Shown here: in pieces, positions 41,001 to 46,374 of the stretch
Layout: each line of letters begins with the position of its first letter
Position numbering within the stretch: the stretch's first letter is position 1
Source: Perognathus longimembris pacificus
Lineage: Eukaryota > Chordata > Mammalia > Rodentia > Heteromyidae
Length of the DNA stretch: 64,000 nt
Reading direction: 5' to 3'
Assembly: GCF_023159225.1 (NCBI RefSeq)
Contig: NC_063161.1
Location: forward strand, 7,153,795 to 7,217,794
Notes under the pieces: model-generated
The model's database searches: none
The model's input: only the letters and a program-made list of their open reading frames with translations
What the model was told of the DNA's origin: nothing
Made by a program: the position numbers and the translations under genes

Positions 41001-41609
41001 CTATCCTCCGTTGCTATCCTGAGACCCCTCTGCTGTTTCCTAAGAGAATAGTACCCTTATGCACAGGAAGTATGCTGCCTAATCTTTAATCTTCTAACAA
41101 AACAACAATAAACAAACAAAAAGAATACTATGAGGAGCAATATGGTTAAGAACATGAACTGTGAGATCAACTATTTTGGTCTGTAATCATGGAAAATGAA
41201 TCTCTTTTTTCATTACCCTAACAAAATAACTAAGGCTGGGTATTTCTAAAAAAAGAGGTTAATTAACTTGCAGTTCTGGAAGTCCGAGGGCATGACTCTA
41301 TCCTAAGGGGTAGGTTAAGTTATCCTTCTTGCCTAGTTCCAAGCTTGGGGTAATTTTTCTTGATATCCAGAGCCTTATACATAAAACTTGCAGGCAAATT
41401 CTGTAGTCCACATTTAGCTGCACTAAGTCTGCGATGTCCTTGGAGACTCAGACTGATTGAGCATGTTGCCTGTGACATGAATATAGTATTTATAGAAATA
41501 GAGCTTTTTATAAACTTCTGTTCCCTTGTATTCTGTTAGCCCTGAGATGCCTGAAAATGAAGCCACCTTCGCAATAACTGCTGGAGGAATTGGGGATGCC
41601 AAGGAGTAG
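2057..41609 (+). CDS. DMC1: DMC1 meiotic recombinase, complete spliced CDS (13 coding exons, 340 aa)
   Basis: DMC1 is the meiosis-specific RecA/RAD51-family ATPase that polymerises on resected single-stranded DNA at SPO11 breaks and drives strand invasion of the homologous chromosome, helped by BRCA2 and HOP2-MND1. The coding exons total 1023 nt including TAG, giving 340 residues, the usual mammalian length. An N-terminal helix-hairpin-helix domain occupies about residues 20-81; the protomer-interface FxxA motif is F85-A88; Walker A is GEFRTGKT at 126-133 with K132; Walker B is LLIID at 219-223. The DNA-binding loops fall in exons 11-13. Every junction preserves frame and all introns are GT-AG. 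The start ATG has 33 nt of 5' UTR in the same exon. I see no disabling lesion. Confidence 0.97.
2477..2569 (+). mobile_element. ID-like head only
   Basis: The tRNA-like monomer without the right half, directly followed by an A tract. Confidence 0.82.
2711..2914 (-). mobile_element. IDL-Geo SINE
   Basis: Complete reverse copy ending in CTCAGCCCC. Confidence 0.88.
3104..3148 (+). CDS. DMC1: DMC1 coding exon 3 (residues 18-32)
   Basis: A 45-nt exon between TTTAG and GTAAGT, encoding [15 protein letters not shown]. It is in phase 0 on both sides, so skipping it would keep frame. Confidence 0.95.
3451..3649 (-). mobile_element. IDL-Geo SINE
   Basis: Flanking TTAAGAAGATTTA copies lie at 3429-3441 and 3652-3664. 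Nine unrelated bases separate the left copy from the poly-T. Confidence 0.85.
3835..3889 (-). mobile_element. Ultrashort retrotransposed L1-like 3' tail
   Basis: About 55 bp: poly-T then a segment that on the minus strand is an L1-like 3' end (TGATAATAAAAATTT). It is bounded by an exact 17-bp duplication at 3818-3834 and 3890-3906, so it is a complete, extremely 5'-truncated insertion. Confidence 0.7.
3917..4134 (+). mobile_element. IDL-Geo SINE, young subfamily
   Basis: Full dimer: ID-like head with A box and GGTTCGATTCC B box, then the right monomer and A-rich tail. A 19-bp duplication is exact at 3898-3916 and 4135-4153. It carries the GATATAGCC, CTCGGATACACGAGG and GCGGGAAGAAGCC variants of the young group. 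Confidence 0.93.
4400..4612 (+). mobile_element. IDL-Geo SINE
   Basis: 16-bp exact duplication at 4384-4399 and 4613-4628. The tail is (AAAT)n. Confidence 0.92.
4818..5070 (-). mobile_element. Composite B1/right-monomer SINE
   Basis: Long poly-T tail, complete reverse copy. Confidence 0.82.
5581..5727 (+). CDS. DMC1: DMC1 coding exon 4 (residues 33-81, helix-hairpin-helix)
   Basis: A 147-nt exon between TTTACAG and GTGAGC. It carries the helix-hairpin-helix stretch beginning [13 protein letters not shown] and a basic MTTRRAL segment. This domain helps bind DNA in RAD51-family proteins. Phase 0 on both sides. Confidence 0.96.
6003..6237 (-). mobile_element. Composite B1/right-monomer SINE
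   Basis: Reverse copy directly abutting another at 6239. Confidence 0.8.
6239..6535 (-). mobile_element. Composite B1/right-monomer SINE with CTT-rich tail
   Basis: The tail has degenerated into (CTT/CCT)n at 6262-6315. Confidence 0.78.
6648..7961 (+). mobile_element. 5'-truncated LINE-1 3' end in DMC1 intron 4
   Basis: From about 6648 the DNA parallels the larger L1 starting at its position 20789 ([12 protein letters not shown] versus [12 protein letters not shown]). It covers the ORF2 C terminus and 3' UTR, ending with AATAAA at 7940-7945 and an A-rich tail. One frame change occurs near 7220. The second cysteine of the C-x3-C motif is Tyr here ([10 protein letters not shown]). Confidence 0.9.
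7969..8159 (+). mobile_element. IDL-Geo SINE at the tail of the truncated L1
   Basis: Short duplication AACTTCT at 7962-7968 and 8160-8166. The last part of the right monomer is shortened. Confidence 0.85.
8968..9153 (-). mobile_element. IDL-Geo SINE
   Basis: 12-bp duplication GAGCCCATTTTC at 8956-8967 and 9154-9165. Part of the head is deleted. Confidence 0.87.
9286..9486 (-). mobile_element. IDL-Geo SINE inserted in old L1 3' end
   Basis: 10-bp duplication AGTTTTTAGA at 9276-9285 and 9487-9496. Confidence 0.87.
9487..10550 (-). mobile_element. Ancient antisense L1 remnant
   Basis: On the minus strand this resembles an L1 3' UTR followed by degraded ORF2 C-terminal sequence, with patterns equivalent to the NMAWSI/YGWASQ-type ORF2 end, and internal deletions. 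The remnant ends in the ORF2 segment around 10440-10540. No open frame of useful length survives. Confidence 0.65.
10985..11067 (+). CDS. DMC1: DMC1 coding exon 5 (residues 82-109, FxxA interface)
   Basis: Starts after CTGTAG and reads [16 protein letters not shown]85-A88 is the FxxA protomer-interface motif. The phase requires the exon to end at 11067, before GTGTGT, a donor with A at -1 and T at +4; it is the poorest donor of the gene. Confidence 0.93.
11332..11573 (-). mobile_element. Composite B1/right-monomer SINE
   Basis: Reverse copy in intron 5, moderately diverged. Confidence 0.8.
11890..12096 (-). mobile_element. IDL-Geo SINE, young subfamily
   Basis: Reverse copy with the same diagnostic variants; 14-bp duplication AGATCTTTTCTTTT at 11876-11889 and 12097-12110. 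Confidence 0.92.
12225..12447 (-). mobile_element. Composite SINE, diverged
   Basis: Recognised by CTCAAGGCTGGTACC, CTTGAGCCATAACTCCAC and a final TAGCTAGGACTCCAGGC. Confidence 0.7.
12555..12775 (+). mobile_element. Composite B1/right-monomer SINE
   Basis: Forward copy: AATCCTAGCTACTAAGGAGG then GCTCAAGTGGTAGAGTGCTAG. Confidence 0.78.
12810..13015 (+). mobile_element. IDL-Geo SINE, older type
   Basis: 12-bp duplication AAACCAAATGTT at 12798-12809 and 13016-13027. Uses the TAGCATGCATGAAG variant. Confidence 0.87.
13126..13312. repeat. Head-to-head SINE right monomers (imperfect palindrome)
   Basis: An antisense right-monomer start (13126-13213) is followed at once by a sense copy of the same monomer (about 13217-13312). 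GCCAGTCCTGGGGCTTGGAC on one side faces CAAGCCCCAGGACTGGC on the other. Confidence 0.8.
13925..14217 (-). mobile_element. Composite SINE with an ID-like insertion
   Basis: A piece of ID-like head (about 14052-14105) sits inside the composite element. Confidence 0.72.
14220..14600 (-). mobile_element. Ancient antisense L1 ORF2 remnant
   Basis: The minus strand parallels the same ORF2 C-terminal region as 9960-10150 (for example the shared 'cagcaatgaacatgga' and 'gtgtctttaccatat' stretches) and extends further into it. Degraded, with no coding potential. Confidence 0.65.
14668..14758 (+). mobile_element. ID-like monomer with (ACA)n tail
   Basis: GGGATGTAGCTCAGTGGTAG and GGTTCAATCCC keep the tRNA-like A and B boxes. 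Confidence 0.75.
15031..15083 (+). CDS. DMC1: DMC1 coding exon 6 (residues 109-127, start of Walker A)
   Basis: A 53-nt exon between TTTCCAG and GTAGGT, encoding [17 protein letters not shown]. The Walker A loop begins at its end and continues in exon 7. A nearly full-length L1 lies about 500 bp downstream in the intron. Confidence 0.95.
16431..16630 (+). repeat. Tandem ~50-bp monomers in the L1 5' UTR
   Basis: Units starting CTCTGG(G/T)AG at 16431, 16530 and 16582, with a degraded unit between, share GCGTACCCCGC and GTGG(A/G)CGGGGCCACAG. They lie directly upstream of ORF1. Confidence 0.7.
16658..17767 (+). pseudogene. L1 ORF1 remnant
   Basis: The pieces read [15 protein letters not shown], then a Lys/Glu/Met-rich coiled-coil stretch with a repeated TMQASFKE unit (about 16870-17100), then an RRM-like part with [12 protein letters not shown], then a C-terminal domain ending at TAG 17765-17767. 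At least one frameshift and two premature stops break it. ORF1p is the RNA-binding chaperone of L1 particles. Confidence 0.9.
17838..21885 (+). pseudogene. L1 ORF2 remnant (endonuclease, reverse transcriptase, Cys-rich domain)
   Basis: 17838-18710 is an APE-type endonuclease piece with [18 protein letters not shown] and ISDHSG motifs. 18691-20440 holds the reverse transcriptase, with the catalytic FADD at 19927-19938. The C-terminal part contains C-x3-C-x7-H-x4-C ([19 protein letters not shown]) near 21220-21275. Several frame breaks and an inserted SINE at 21415-21623 prevent a complete product. Confidence 0.93.
21415..21623 (+). mobile_element. IDL-Geo SINE, young subfamily, inserted in L1 ORF2
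   Basis: 14-bp duplication AAAAGACATTTGTA at 21401-21414 and 21624-21637. The ORF2 reading resumes after it ([10 protein letters not shown]). It postdates the L1. Confidence 0.94.
22528..22773 (-). mobile_element. Composite B1/right-monomer SINE
   Basis: Follows the SINE half left by the L1 insertion. Confidence 0.8.
23022..23222 (+). mobile_element. IDL-Geo SINE
   Basis: Older type; its A tail runs into a (CA)n tract. Confidence 0.86.
23226..23247. repeat. (CA)n microsatellite
   Basis: 11 CA units at the tail of a SINE. Confidence 0.95.
23252..23633 (+). mobile_element. Composite SINE split by an IDL-Geo insertion
   Basis: Halves 23252-23360 and 23501-23633 surround the insertion at 23361-23500. 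Confidence 0.8.
23361..23500 (-). mobile_element. IDL-Geo SINE with internal deletion
   Basis: 15-bp duplication CCTCATGAGAGTCTT at 23346-23360 and 23501-23515. The middle of the right monomer is missing. It splits a composite SINE. Confidence 0.87.
23922..23963 (+). CDS. DMC1: DMC1 coding exon 7 (residues 127-141, Walker A lysine)
   Basis: A 42-nt exon between TTTTACAG and GTAAGG, reading [14 protein letters not shown]. It contains the catalytic K132 and T133 of Walker A. Skipping would keep frame but remove the ATP-binding lysine. Confidence 0.96.
24424..24645 (+). mobile_element. Composite B1/right-monomer SINE
   Basis: Forward copy downstream of exon 7. Confidence 0.8.
24686..24910 (-). 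mobile_element. IDL-Geo SINE
   Basis: Preceded by an (ATT)n/poly-T tract; carries a small internal duplication near 24866. Confidence 0.84.
25144..25368 (+). mobile_element. Composite SINE with (CA)n tail
   Basis: Its A tail has been replaced by the (CA)n tract at 25369-25432. Confidence 0.8.
25369..25432. repeat. (CA)n microsatellite
   Basis: About 32 uninterrupted CA units, about 190 bp upstream of DMC1 exon 8. Confidence 0.98.
25617..25689 (+). CDS. DMC1: DMC1 coding exon 8 (residues 141-165)
   Basis: A 73-nt exon between CCCTAG and GTAACC, encoding [15 protein letters not shown] then IIFIDTENT. The IDTE segment is the conserved RAD51-family strand after Walker A. Confidence 0.95.
26268..26458 (-). 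mobile_element. Composite SINE, partial
   Basis: Right monomer mostly lost; the B1-like part is clear. Confidence 0.68.
26639..26838 (-). mobile_element. IDL-Geo SINE, 5' end truncated
   Basis: 17-bp duplication at 26622-26638 and 26839-26855. The first ~25 bp of the head are absent although the duplication is exact, so truncation occurred at insertion. Confidence 0.88.
27232..27437 (-). mobile_element. IDL-Geo SINE
   Basis: 16-bp duplication CTGTCCATAATGCTTT at 27216-27231 and 27438-27453. Confidence 0.9.
27592..27836 (-). mobile_element. Composite B1/right-monomer SINE
   Basis: Reverse copy in intron 8, diverged. Confidence 0.75.
27945..28203 (+). mobile_element. MaLR-type LTR fragment
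   Basis: The right half (CCAAGCAGACAAAACTCTCT, then a CAGGTATTTTGCTCATAGCTAC ending shared by mammalian MaLR LTRs) is characteristic; the left half is degraded. Part of DMC1 intron 8. Confidence 0.5.
28204..29267. other. DMC1 intron 8, no gene seen
   Basis: AT-rich DNA with one ID-like monomer at about 28323-28400. No exon or conserved frame is visible. Confidence 0.6.
29268..29455 (-). mobile_element. Composite SINE, diverged
   Basis: CTCTACCACTTAAACCACAG and TTAATTGGAGATAGGAGTCTC are retained. Confidence 0.68.
29536..29787 (+). mobile_element. Composite SINE with internal repeat
   Basis: Contains a duplicated CACCAGAAA segment; lies just upstream of exon 9. Confidence 0.75.
29946..30037 (+). 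CDS. DMC1: DMC1 coding exon 9 (residues 165-196)
   Basis: A 92-nt exon between CATCCCAG and GTAAGA. It reads [14 protein letters not shown], then the [10 protein letters not shown] segment typical of DMC1/RAD51 cores. Ends in phase 1. Confidence 0.95.
30498..30571 (+). CDS. DMC1: DMC1 coding exon 10 (residues 196-220)
   Basis: A 74-nt exon between CCACTAG and GTACAA, reading [20 protein letters not shown] and FKLL. The last residues begin the Walker B strand completed in exon 11. Confidence 0.95.
30699..30813 (+). CDS. DMC1: DMC1 coding exon 11 (residues 221-259, Walker B aspartate)
   Basis: A 115-nt exon between TGTACAG and GTAGAT, starting [21 protein letters not shown]223 is the Walker B acid; the [10 protein letters not shown] segment leads into DNA-binding loop 1. 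The preceding intron is only 127 nt. Confidence 0.96.
31026..31232 (+). mobile_element. IDL-Geo SINE
   Basis: 13-bp duplication AATAAATTCATGA at 31013-31025 and 31233-31245. Confidence 0.9.
31515..31575 (+). CDS. DMC1: DMC1 coding exon 12 (residues 259-279)
   Basis: A 61-nt exon between GATGCAG and GTAAGC, reading [20 protein letters not shown]. It precedes and enters DNA-binding loop 2. The following intron is about 7.3 kb. Confidence 0.95.
31673..31775 (+). mobile_element. B1-like monomer
   Basis: CACCTGTAATCCTAGTGCTTA, GTTTGAGGCTAGCCTG and GTGAGACCCTATATC form a standard B1 outline. Confidence 0.7.
31983..32188 (+). mobile_element. IDL-Geo SINE
   Basis: 11-bp duplication AGATCCTAGAG at 31972-31982 and 32189-32199. 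Confidence 0.9.
32556..32757 (-). mobile_element. IDL-Geo SINE, old and rearranged
   Basis: Contains a local duplication of CTCAAGGCTAGTG-like sequence around 32618-32655. Confidence 0.75.
33079..33285 (-). mobile_element. IDL-Geo SINE nested in composite SINE
   Basis: Bounded by CCATGAGACT at 33069-33078 and 33286-33295. Confidence 0.88.
33297..33393 (-). mobile_element. Ultrashort retrotransposed L1-like 3' tail
   Basis: Poly-T followed by the same tail family as 3835-3889, here about 95 bp. It lies between copies of CCATGAGACTC at 33286 and 33394, inside an older composite SINE. Confidence 0.7.
33531..34814. other. DMC1 intron 12 segment without recognised features
   Basis: One ID-like monomer at about 33800-33872; the rest is unique-looking AT-rich sequence. 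Confidence 0.55.
34815..34998 (+). mobile_element. IDL-Geo SINE
   Basis: Its tail has expanded into the GA-rich tract at 34999-35116. Confidence 0.85.
34999..35116. repeat. Purine-only GA/GAAA tract
   Basis: About 118 nt of nearly pure A/G on the + strand, grown from a SINE tail in DMC1 intron 12. Confidence 0.95.
35120..35805. other. DMC1 intron 12 segment of unknown origin
   Basis: 35180-35450 has fewer A/T runs than its surroundings and might be an old transposon, but I recognise no family. Confidence 0.5.
35806..36030 (+). mobile_element. Composite B1/right-monomer SINE
   Basis: Complete forward copy in DMC1 intron 12. Confidence 0.82.
36142..36350 (-). mobile_element. IDL-Geo SINE
   Basis: 11-bp duplication TAACAAAACTT at 36131-36141 and 36353-36363. 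Confidence 0.9.
36652..36848 (+). mobile_element. IDL-Geo SINE
   Basis: 8-bp duplication AAAGTAGA at 36644-36651 and 36849-36856. Confidence 0.88.
37682..38125 (-). mobile_element. Composite SINE split by an IDL-Geo insertion
   Basis: Halves 37682-37806 and 38019-38125; part of the right monomer is deleted near 37745. Confidence 0.78.
37807..38018 (+). mobile_element. IDL-Geo SINE nested in composite SINE
   Basis: 13-bp duplication AGAGTCTCATGGA at 37794-37806 and 38019-38031. Confidence 0.9.
38216..38458 (-). mobile_element. Composite B1/right-monomer SINE
   Basis: Reverse copy with poly-T tail. Confidence 0.82.
38483..38674 (+). mobile_element. IDL-Geo SINE
   Basis: Older type, about 230 bp upstream of DMC1 exon 13. 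Confidence 0.84.
38902..39018 (+). CDS. DMC1: DMC1 coding exon 13 (residues 279-318)
   Basis: A 117-nt exon ending before GTAAGT. It reads [20 protein letters not shown], then [12 protein letters not shown] and LRIAKIYD. The acceptor AATTCAG has a short, purine-interrupted pyrimidine tract. Its length is a multiple of three, so skipping would delete 39 residues in frame. Confidence 0.95.
39647..39865 (-). mobile_element. IDL-Geo SINE
   Basis: 13-bp duplication TTTACATTACTTA at 39634-39646 and 39866-39878; the tail contains a (TG)n tract. Confidence 0.88.
39893..40117 (+). mobile_element. Composite B1/right-monomer SINE
   Basis: Forward copy in intron 13. Confidence 0.8.
40136..40331 (+). 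mobile_element. IDL-Geo SINE
   Basis: 8-bp duplication AATTATGA at 40128-40135 and 40332-40339. Confidence 0.86.
40453..40636 (+). mobile_element. IDL-Geo SINE, older
   Basis: Contains a small GGCTT duplication in the head; ends in (AC)n(ACC)n. Confidence 0.8.
40635..40677. repeat. (AC)n(ACC)n microsatellite
   Basis: About eight AC units followed by nine ACC units. Confidence 0.95.
41200..41330 (-). mobile_element. Degraded MaLR-like LTR fragment
   Basis: The pattern ACCCTAACAAAATAACTAAG, GGGTATTTCTAAA and CAGTTCTGGAAGTC resembles the antisense end of THE1/MST-type LTRs. It lies just upstream of the last DMC1 exon. Confidence 0.35.
41540..41609 (+). CDS. DMC1: DMC1 last coding exon (residues 318-340 and stop)
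   Basis: Starts after CTGTTAG, reads [19 protein letters not shown] and DAKE, and stops at TAG 41607-41609. This is the expected C terminus. Confidence 0.96.
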
Positions 41610-42525
41610 GTGGCAAATTGATGCAAATTGCTTCTCAGTGCTTATTAGGAGCTGAAGAAATGGAAAAGCAATCTTGAATTTTACATCTTAAAAAAAAGAG
41701 TTTGTTTTTTTCACATGTTATTAATGGAAAGTCAGCAAAAGAGATTTAAATCTTATATTTATCTTAAAAGTTCCTGATATATAACTAGACATTGAATGTC
41801 AATTCAAGAATATATATGCATATTCTTGAATTACATACACATTTGCCTATCAGAAATTTGAGGAAGGGGTACTTGATTCCTTTCCTTTTGCTTCTTAAAG
41901 TAAGCCACTAAGTGAACAGAATGTCCTGAAGCTTACAAAGGTCCCAGGGTCCTCCAGACTTCCCTTCTAATACCTTGCTGGGCTGCGGCACCACTGCCTT
42001 GCAGAGACAGTGATGTTTGAGTAGCGAATATGTAGGACACCAAAAACTCTATGTACACACCCAACTGCATATTCACTCTTAGAGCAACAGACAAGAAATG
42101 CCAGATAAAGCCAAAATTTAAGTCATTTGACTTTTTCAAAAATTGAAAGTACATTTGAAGTACATTCTGAGCCAAGCATGGTGGCACAAGCTTATAATCC
42201 CAGCACTTGGGAGGCTAAGGAAAGAGAATCTTAAGTTTGGGACCGGCCCAGGCTGTATAGTGAGACCCTGCCTCAAAAGACCAAAAAGAAAAAGAAAAAT
42301 GCATTTTTGATACATATATGTTCCCTTAGGAAGATTTTCAGCCTGAGGTAAAAAAGGGAATGTGATTTTTATATTTTAAGTTTTAGGTAGAGAATTCAAA
42401 ATATTTTTTACTAAACACTAATATTAACTTAAATGTAAAATTTCTGAAGAGTAATTTTAGAAATATGTACAAGAAACTTGTTTTATCTGATTGTTAAAAA
42501 TAAAGTATAATTTTCAAAAGGGATT
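41610..42525 (+). other. DMC1: Probable DMC1 3' UTR
   Basis: No coding frame continues after the TAG. The first convincing AATAAA is at 42499-42504, with A-rich DNA around it, suggesting a 3' UTR of about 0.9 kb. A B1-like SINE (42172-42290) lies inside. The end is inferred from the signal only. Confidence 0.4.
42172..42290 (+). mobile_element. B1 SINE
   Basis: GCCAAGCATGGTGGCACAAG to GTGAGACCCTGCCTC: a well preserved B1, inside the presumed DMC1 3' UTR. Confidence 0.8.
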
Positions 42526-42552
42526 ATGAAAATGTTTAAAAAAATAAAATAC

Positions 42553-42585
42553 TGGGGCTGGGAATATGGCCTAGTGGTAAAGTAT
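42553..42585 (+). mobile_element. Fragment of ID-like head
   Basis: Only the first ~33 bp remain, cut off next to a probable LTR. Confidence 0.7.
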
Positions 42586-42622
42586 GGAAAGTTGGTTTTT
42601 TTTTCTATGTATTAATATATTT

Positions 42623-43073
42623 TGACAACCTCAAAGAAATCTTCTACCTGGGGCCGATGCCCCTCTGGCCCTTCCTGGGCTAGGCAATTCTTAGGGAACC
42701 AAAGGCAGATCATTTGAGACCCTGAAGGGCTATAAAAGGCCGATGGGCATGGAGGAGAGACAATTCAGCAAGGCCTGCAGCAAGGGGCATGCCTTCGATA
42801 TGCAAACTAACCACTCTACAGCCTGACCTCTACCTATTCCTGTATCTTAGACGGCATTACTCATTTGCCATCCCTGGGCACTGGTGCCAGGCAAAAGGAA
42901 CCAGTCTTCTCATTTAGAGCCCCAAGAAATTATTCCAACTGGCCAATCCTCACCTGGTTACCCTGTCCTATCCTACCTGCCTTGTCTTTCCCTCAGCAAT
43001 GCCAATAAAGGCCACAGCCCAAGCTGTCCTCTCATTCCAGTCCTCAGCCTCAGGACCACCTTGGTGTTGATCA
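42623..43073 (+). mobile_element. Probable solo LTR with TATA box and polyA signal
   Basis: Ends TGACAAC and GTTGATCA form an imperfect inverted repeat. TATAAAAG at 42731-42738 and AATAAA at 43004-43009 are spaced as in an LTR. It separates a truncated SINE head (42553-42585) from SINE DNA at 43092. The family is not recognised. Confidence 0.45.
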
Positions 43074-43091
43074 CCCTATGGTTTTCGTGAG

Positions 43092-43241
43092 CTATTGTGC
43101 TCTACCACTTTAGTCACTGCTCCACTTCCAGCTTTTTAGTGGTTAATTGGAGATAAGATTCTCACAGATTTAAACCATGATCCTCAGTTCTCAGCCTTTT
43201 GAGTAGCTAGAATTGCAGGTGTGAGCCACTGGCATCCAGCC
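43092..43241 (-). mobile_element. Composite SINE, partial
   Basis: Begins at GTGCTCTACCACTTTAG, next to the probable LTR. Confidence 0.7.
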
Positions 43242-43743
43242 AGAAAATTTTGAGATTCCATTGCAACAGAGGGAAATGACATGGAGTAATCTGTGCCTGT
43301 GACCCCAGCAATGACAGGAAGATAGGATCTAGGTCCAGGTGTGTACCCAGGTAGGAGGCAAGGGTCTATCTCAAAACCTACCAGCAAAAAACAGACCGGA
43401 AGGCTTAGTTCAACAGTAAAGAGTCTGCATAGCAAGCACAGAGCCCTAAGTTCAAACCTCAGTACTTAAACAAGTTCAAAGCTAGTTTGGGCTACATAGC
43501 AAGATTCTGTCTCTAAAGAAGTAAATAAATAAACACTACAATATTGAACTATGACTCCAAGCACTAAGATACCATGGCAAGTGATAACAGATGGATGCTG
43601 AGTAGCTAGCAGGTAGGTAGCATATACAGTGGATCCGCTGGACAGGGGAATGATTACATCTGAGGGGAGGAATGAGCAGAATGGTGCAAGATCTCATTAT
43701 GCTACTCAGAACATTGCACAATCTAAAACACATAAATTGTTCA

Positions 43744-43845
43744 GTCCAGCATGGTGATACACATAGTCCCAGCTACTCTGGAGCTGAGGTGGGAGGTTTA
43801 CTTTGAGCCCACCAGTTTGAGACTAGCCTGGCAACATAACAATTT
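43744..43845 (+). mobile_element. B1-like SINE
   Basis: CCAGCATGGTGATACACATAG and GAGACTAGCCTGGCAACATA. Confidence 0.68.
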
Positions 43846-44347
43846 AATTTTAAACTAAATTAAAAATAGTAAGACTTACGGATTGTTTGTTTCTGGAATT
43901 TTCCATTTAACATTTTTAGATTGCATTTGACTGTGGGTAACTAACCTATAGAGCGAGAAATGGCAGATGAATAGAGACTATGGAACTAAGTCCATATAGT
44001 TCTAAAGTACAATTGGCTGTAACATAATTATGTAGTCTGTGGTCAGTTTTCCTTTTTACCTGTCTGTTCTTTGGCAGGACATGGTCAGCTTTCCTCTGAC
44101 ACCTTACTCAGTCCTCGTCTGATTGACACCCCCATATCCACCCAGGAAACACAAAGGAATCCATCAAACTCCTAACACTTCCTCAAATTCTAAGGAATTG
44201 GTCTTGACTTGACTATATACCTACTCCCTCCTCTCCAGCAAAGGAAGGCAGACTTCCTTTTTCAGTTTACCAAAAGGAAAGCAAGAATGCTTCTATTCCT
44301 CTGTTCTTGGTTTTTGTTTTGTCTTTTTGGCTAGTCCTTGGGGTTTG

Positions 44348-44353
<6 letters not shown>

Positions 44354-44409
<56 letters not shown>
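44354..44409. repeat. (GT)n microsatellite
   Basis: About 27 GT units inside a diverged antisense composite SINE (about 44326-44575). Confidence 0.96.
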
Positions 44410-44740
44410 TCTGGGGTTTAAACTCAGAACCTGGAGGCTGTCCCCTACCTTTTGTGCTAGTGCATAGCTGCACTAGCCAGAAGAGAAGCCAGCCATTTCT
44501 CTTGCAGCCATTTCTCTTCTGGCTTCTTAAGCCATAGCTGCACTTCTGACTTTTTTGGTAGCTTATTGAAGAGTTGATAGAACATGACTTAAACTAAAAC
44601 ATTCACCTTTCCCCTTGACAGCCATATCTCAGAACTGCCCTAGCTGCCCTACTCCAAATACACCCTGCAGCTGTAAAAGGGATAAGCCATGAACTGAGGA
44701 TCACACCCTTTATTGACTCCTCTGCTAAAAACAGTGCTGC

Positions 44741-44985
44741 TGGGCTTGTGTGGCTCATACCCATAATCCTACCTACTCAAGAGGCTGAGATCTGAGGACG
44801 GGTTTCAAGCCCCAGCCTGGGCAGAAAAGTGTGAGAGACTCTTATCTCCAATAAACTACTCAGAAAAAGCCAGAAGTGGTGCCCAAGTAGTAGAGCAGTA
44901 GCCTTGAGGACAAAGAGGCACCAAGGACAGTGCCCAGGCCCTGAGTTCAAGACTCAGGACCAGCAAAAAAAAAAAAAAAAAGGCG
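44741..44985 (+). mobile_element. Composite B1/right-monomer SINE
   Basis: Forward copy ending in a 17-nt A tract. Confidence 0.8.
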
Positions 44986-45439
44986 CTATAAGAAACAAAC
45001 AGAAAATGCTTCCCTGTAACTCAAGATTACATCTCTGCACAAAGAGCCCCTTTCCCTGTTCCCATCCTGCCCCTCCTTCTGTGACAAACTACCCCAGACC
45101 CTTGCCACGAAATAAAAAGAGACCCCCATTGTAAGAGGGCATGCCATTGTTTCTCCAGTCTGGCTGCAAGACTCTGGAGTCCCTTGCAGGCTTTACCCCT
45201 AAAATAAAAGTCTGTTGGTCTGCTGAGTTTGCTTTTTGCCCTCTTTATTCTAATACTCTCATGACTCAGTTTACTTACAAGAGTCTCACAGACTTGCCTG
45301 CCTGGGCTTGCTTCAAATGTCCATCATTAGATCTCAGCCTCCTGAGAAGCTCCACCAAATAACAGAGCCTAGCAGCTGGTCAGGGCAGTATCCTTCAGGG
45401 CCTCTCAGTGCCAGTGTCATAATCACACAGCCTTGGTGG

Positions 45440-45845
45440 TGTTGTGCCAAGTCGCGAGACCACCACCAAGAAGACCACCGAGACTCAGACATTCCGAAAT
45501 GCAATAGCAAGGCAAGACTTTATTCAAGCGAGCAGTGGCTCAGGGCCTTGTCCTACCCACCAACACAGTGGGGGTTAGGAGCCAGCCCCCAGCTGCGATT
45601 ACACAGAGCTGATAAAGGCAAAAGACAAAGTTACAGCAATCAGGTGTTTAAGCAAGCAAGATTATGGGTACAAATCTGATTGGCTCAGGGCTCGAGGCAT
45701 TCTAGGGGCAGTTAGAGTTCTCCACCGGCTGGGCCCTAATAAGCTTGTCCTGGGTTTGCTCACAGGGCCTGCTTATCTCAGGTTTACGTGGTAAAGTGGG
45801 GTTCGCGTGGTAAATTGGGGCCTGACTTCAAAGTCTGGCTCTACA
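45440..45845 (-). mobile_element. ERV1-like LTR (reverse orientation) with adjoining internal DNA
   Basis: Starting TGTTGTGCC and ending GGCTCTACA in window orientation, it has TG/CA ends, 406 bp, and a TTTATT at 45529-45534 that is AATAAA on the minus strand. Just beyond, TTTCCCCGCTTC at 45846 is a polypurine tract on the minus strand, so this is a 3' LTR joined to internal sequence on its right. It is related to the LTR at 51431-51824, sharing the segment around the polyA signal and U5. Confidence 0.75.
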
Positions 45846-46374
45846 TTTCCCCGCTTCAGGTGGGTCCCATCTTTCACCTAGAGCCTCATCCCACACGAAG
45901 AGCCTTCCATGAATGGAGCAGATGGCCCCTGATCACAGTGACCCCATAGTTCTCAAGTTAATTTTTTTTTCCCAGTCCTGGGCCTTTAACTCAGGGCCTG
46001 AGCACAGTCCCTAGCTTCTTTTTGCTCAAGGCTAGCACTCTGCCACTTGAGCCACAGAGCCACTTCTGGCCATTTTCTATATATGTGGTGCTGAGGAATC
46101 GAACCCAGGGCTTCATGTATATGAGGCAAGCACTCTTGCTACTAGGCCATATTCCCAGCCCTCAAGTTAATATTATGACTTCTCTAGGACTGAAAGCTGC
46201 CTTTAAAATGGCCTTAGTCACTGCTTTGGTCAGTCTAAGTCTGTGGTCAGGTGTTTCCTTCTAGCAAGCAAGGAGGCACCAGTGAAGTCCCTTGTGGGGG
46301 AGCTCCTACAGCCGGACCAGTCTAGAATGTGGCTTGCAGCCTGGGCAACAGGGAGCAAGGGGAGATGGGAAATC
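45846..46374 (-). mobile_element. Non-coding internal remnant next to the reverse LTR
   Basis: Runs from the polypurine tract of the LTR to an undefined edge near the L1 fragment. A SINE (45963-46160) is inserted in it. No retroviral protein frame is recognisable. Confidence 0.45.
45963..46160 (-). mobile_element. IDL-Geo SINE inside ERV DNA
   Basis: 11-bp duplication CTCAAGTTAAT at 45952-45962 and 46161-46171. Confidence 0.9.

Noticed and set aside
41933..42187. 84-codon antisense frame after DMC1
   Set aside because: No recognisable protein; it lies in the presumed 3' UTR and is within chance length.
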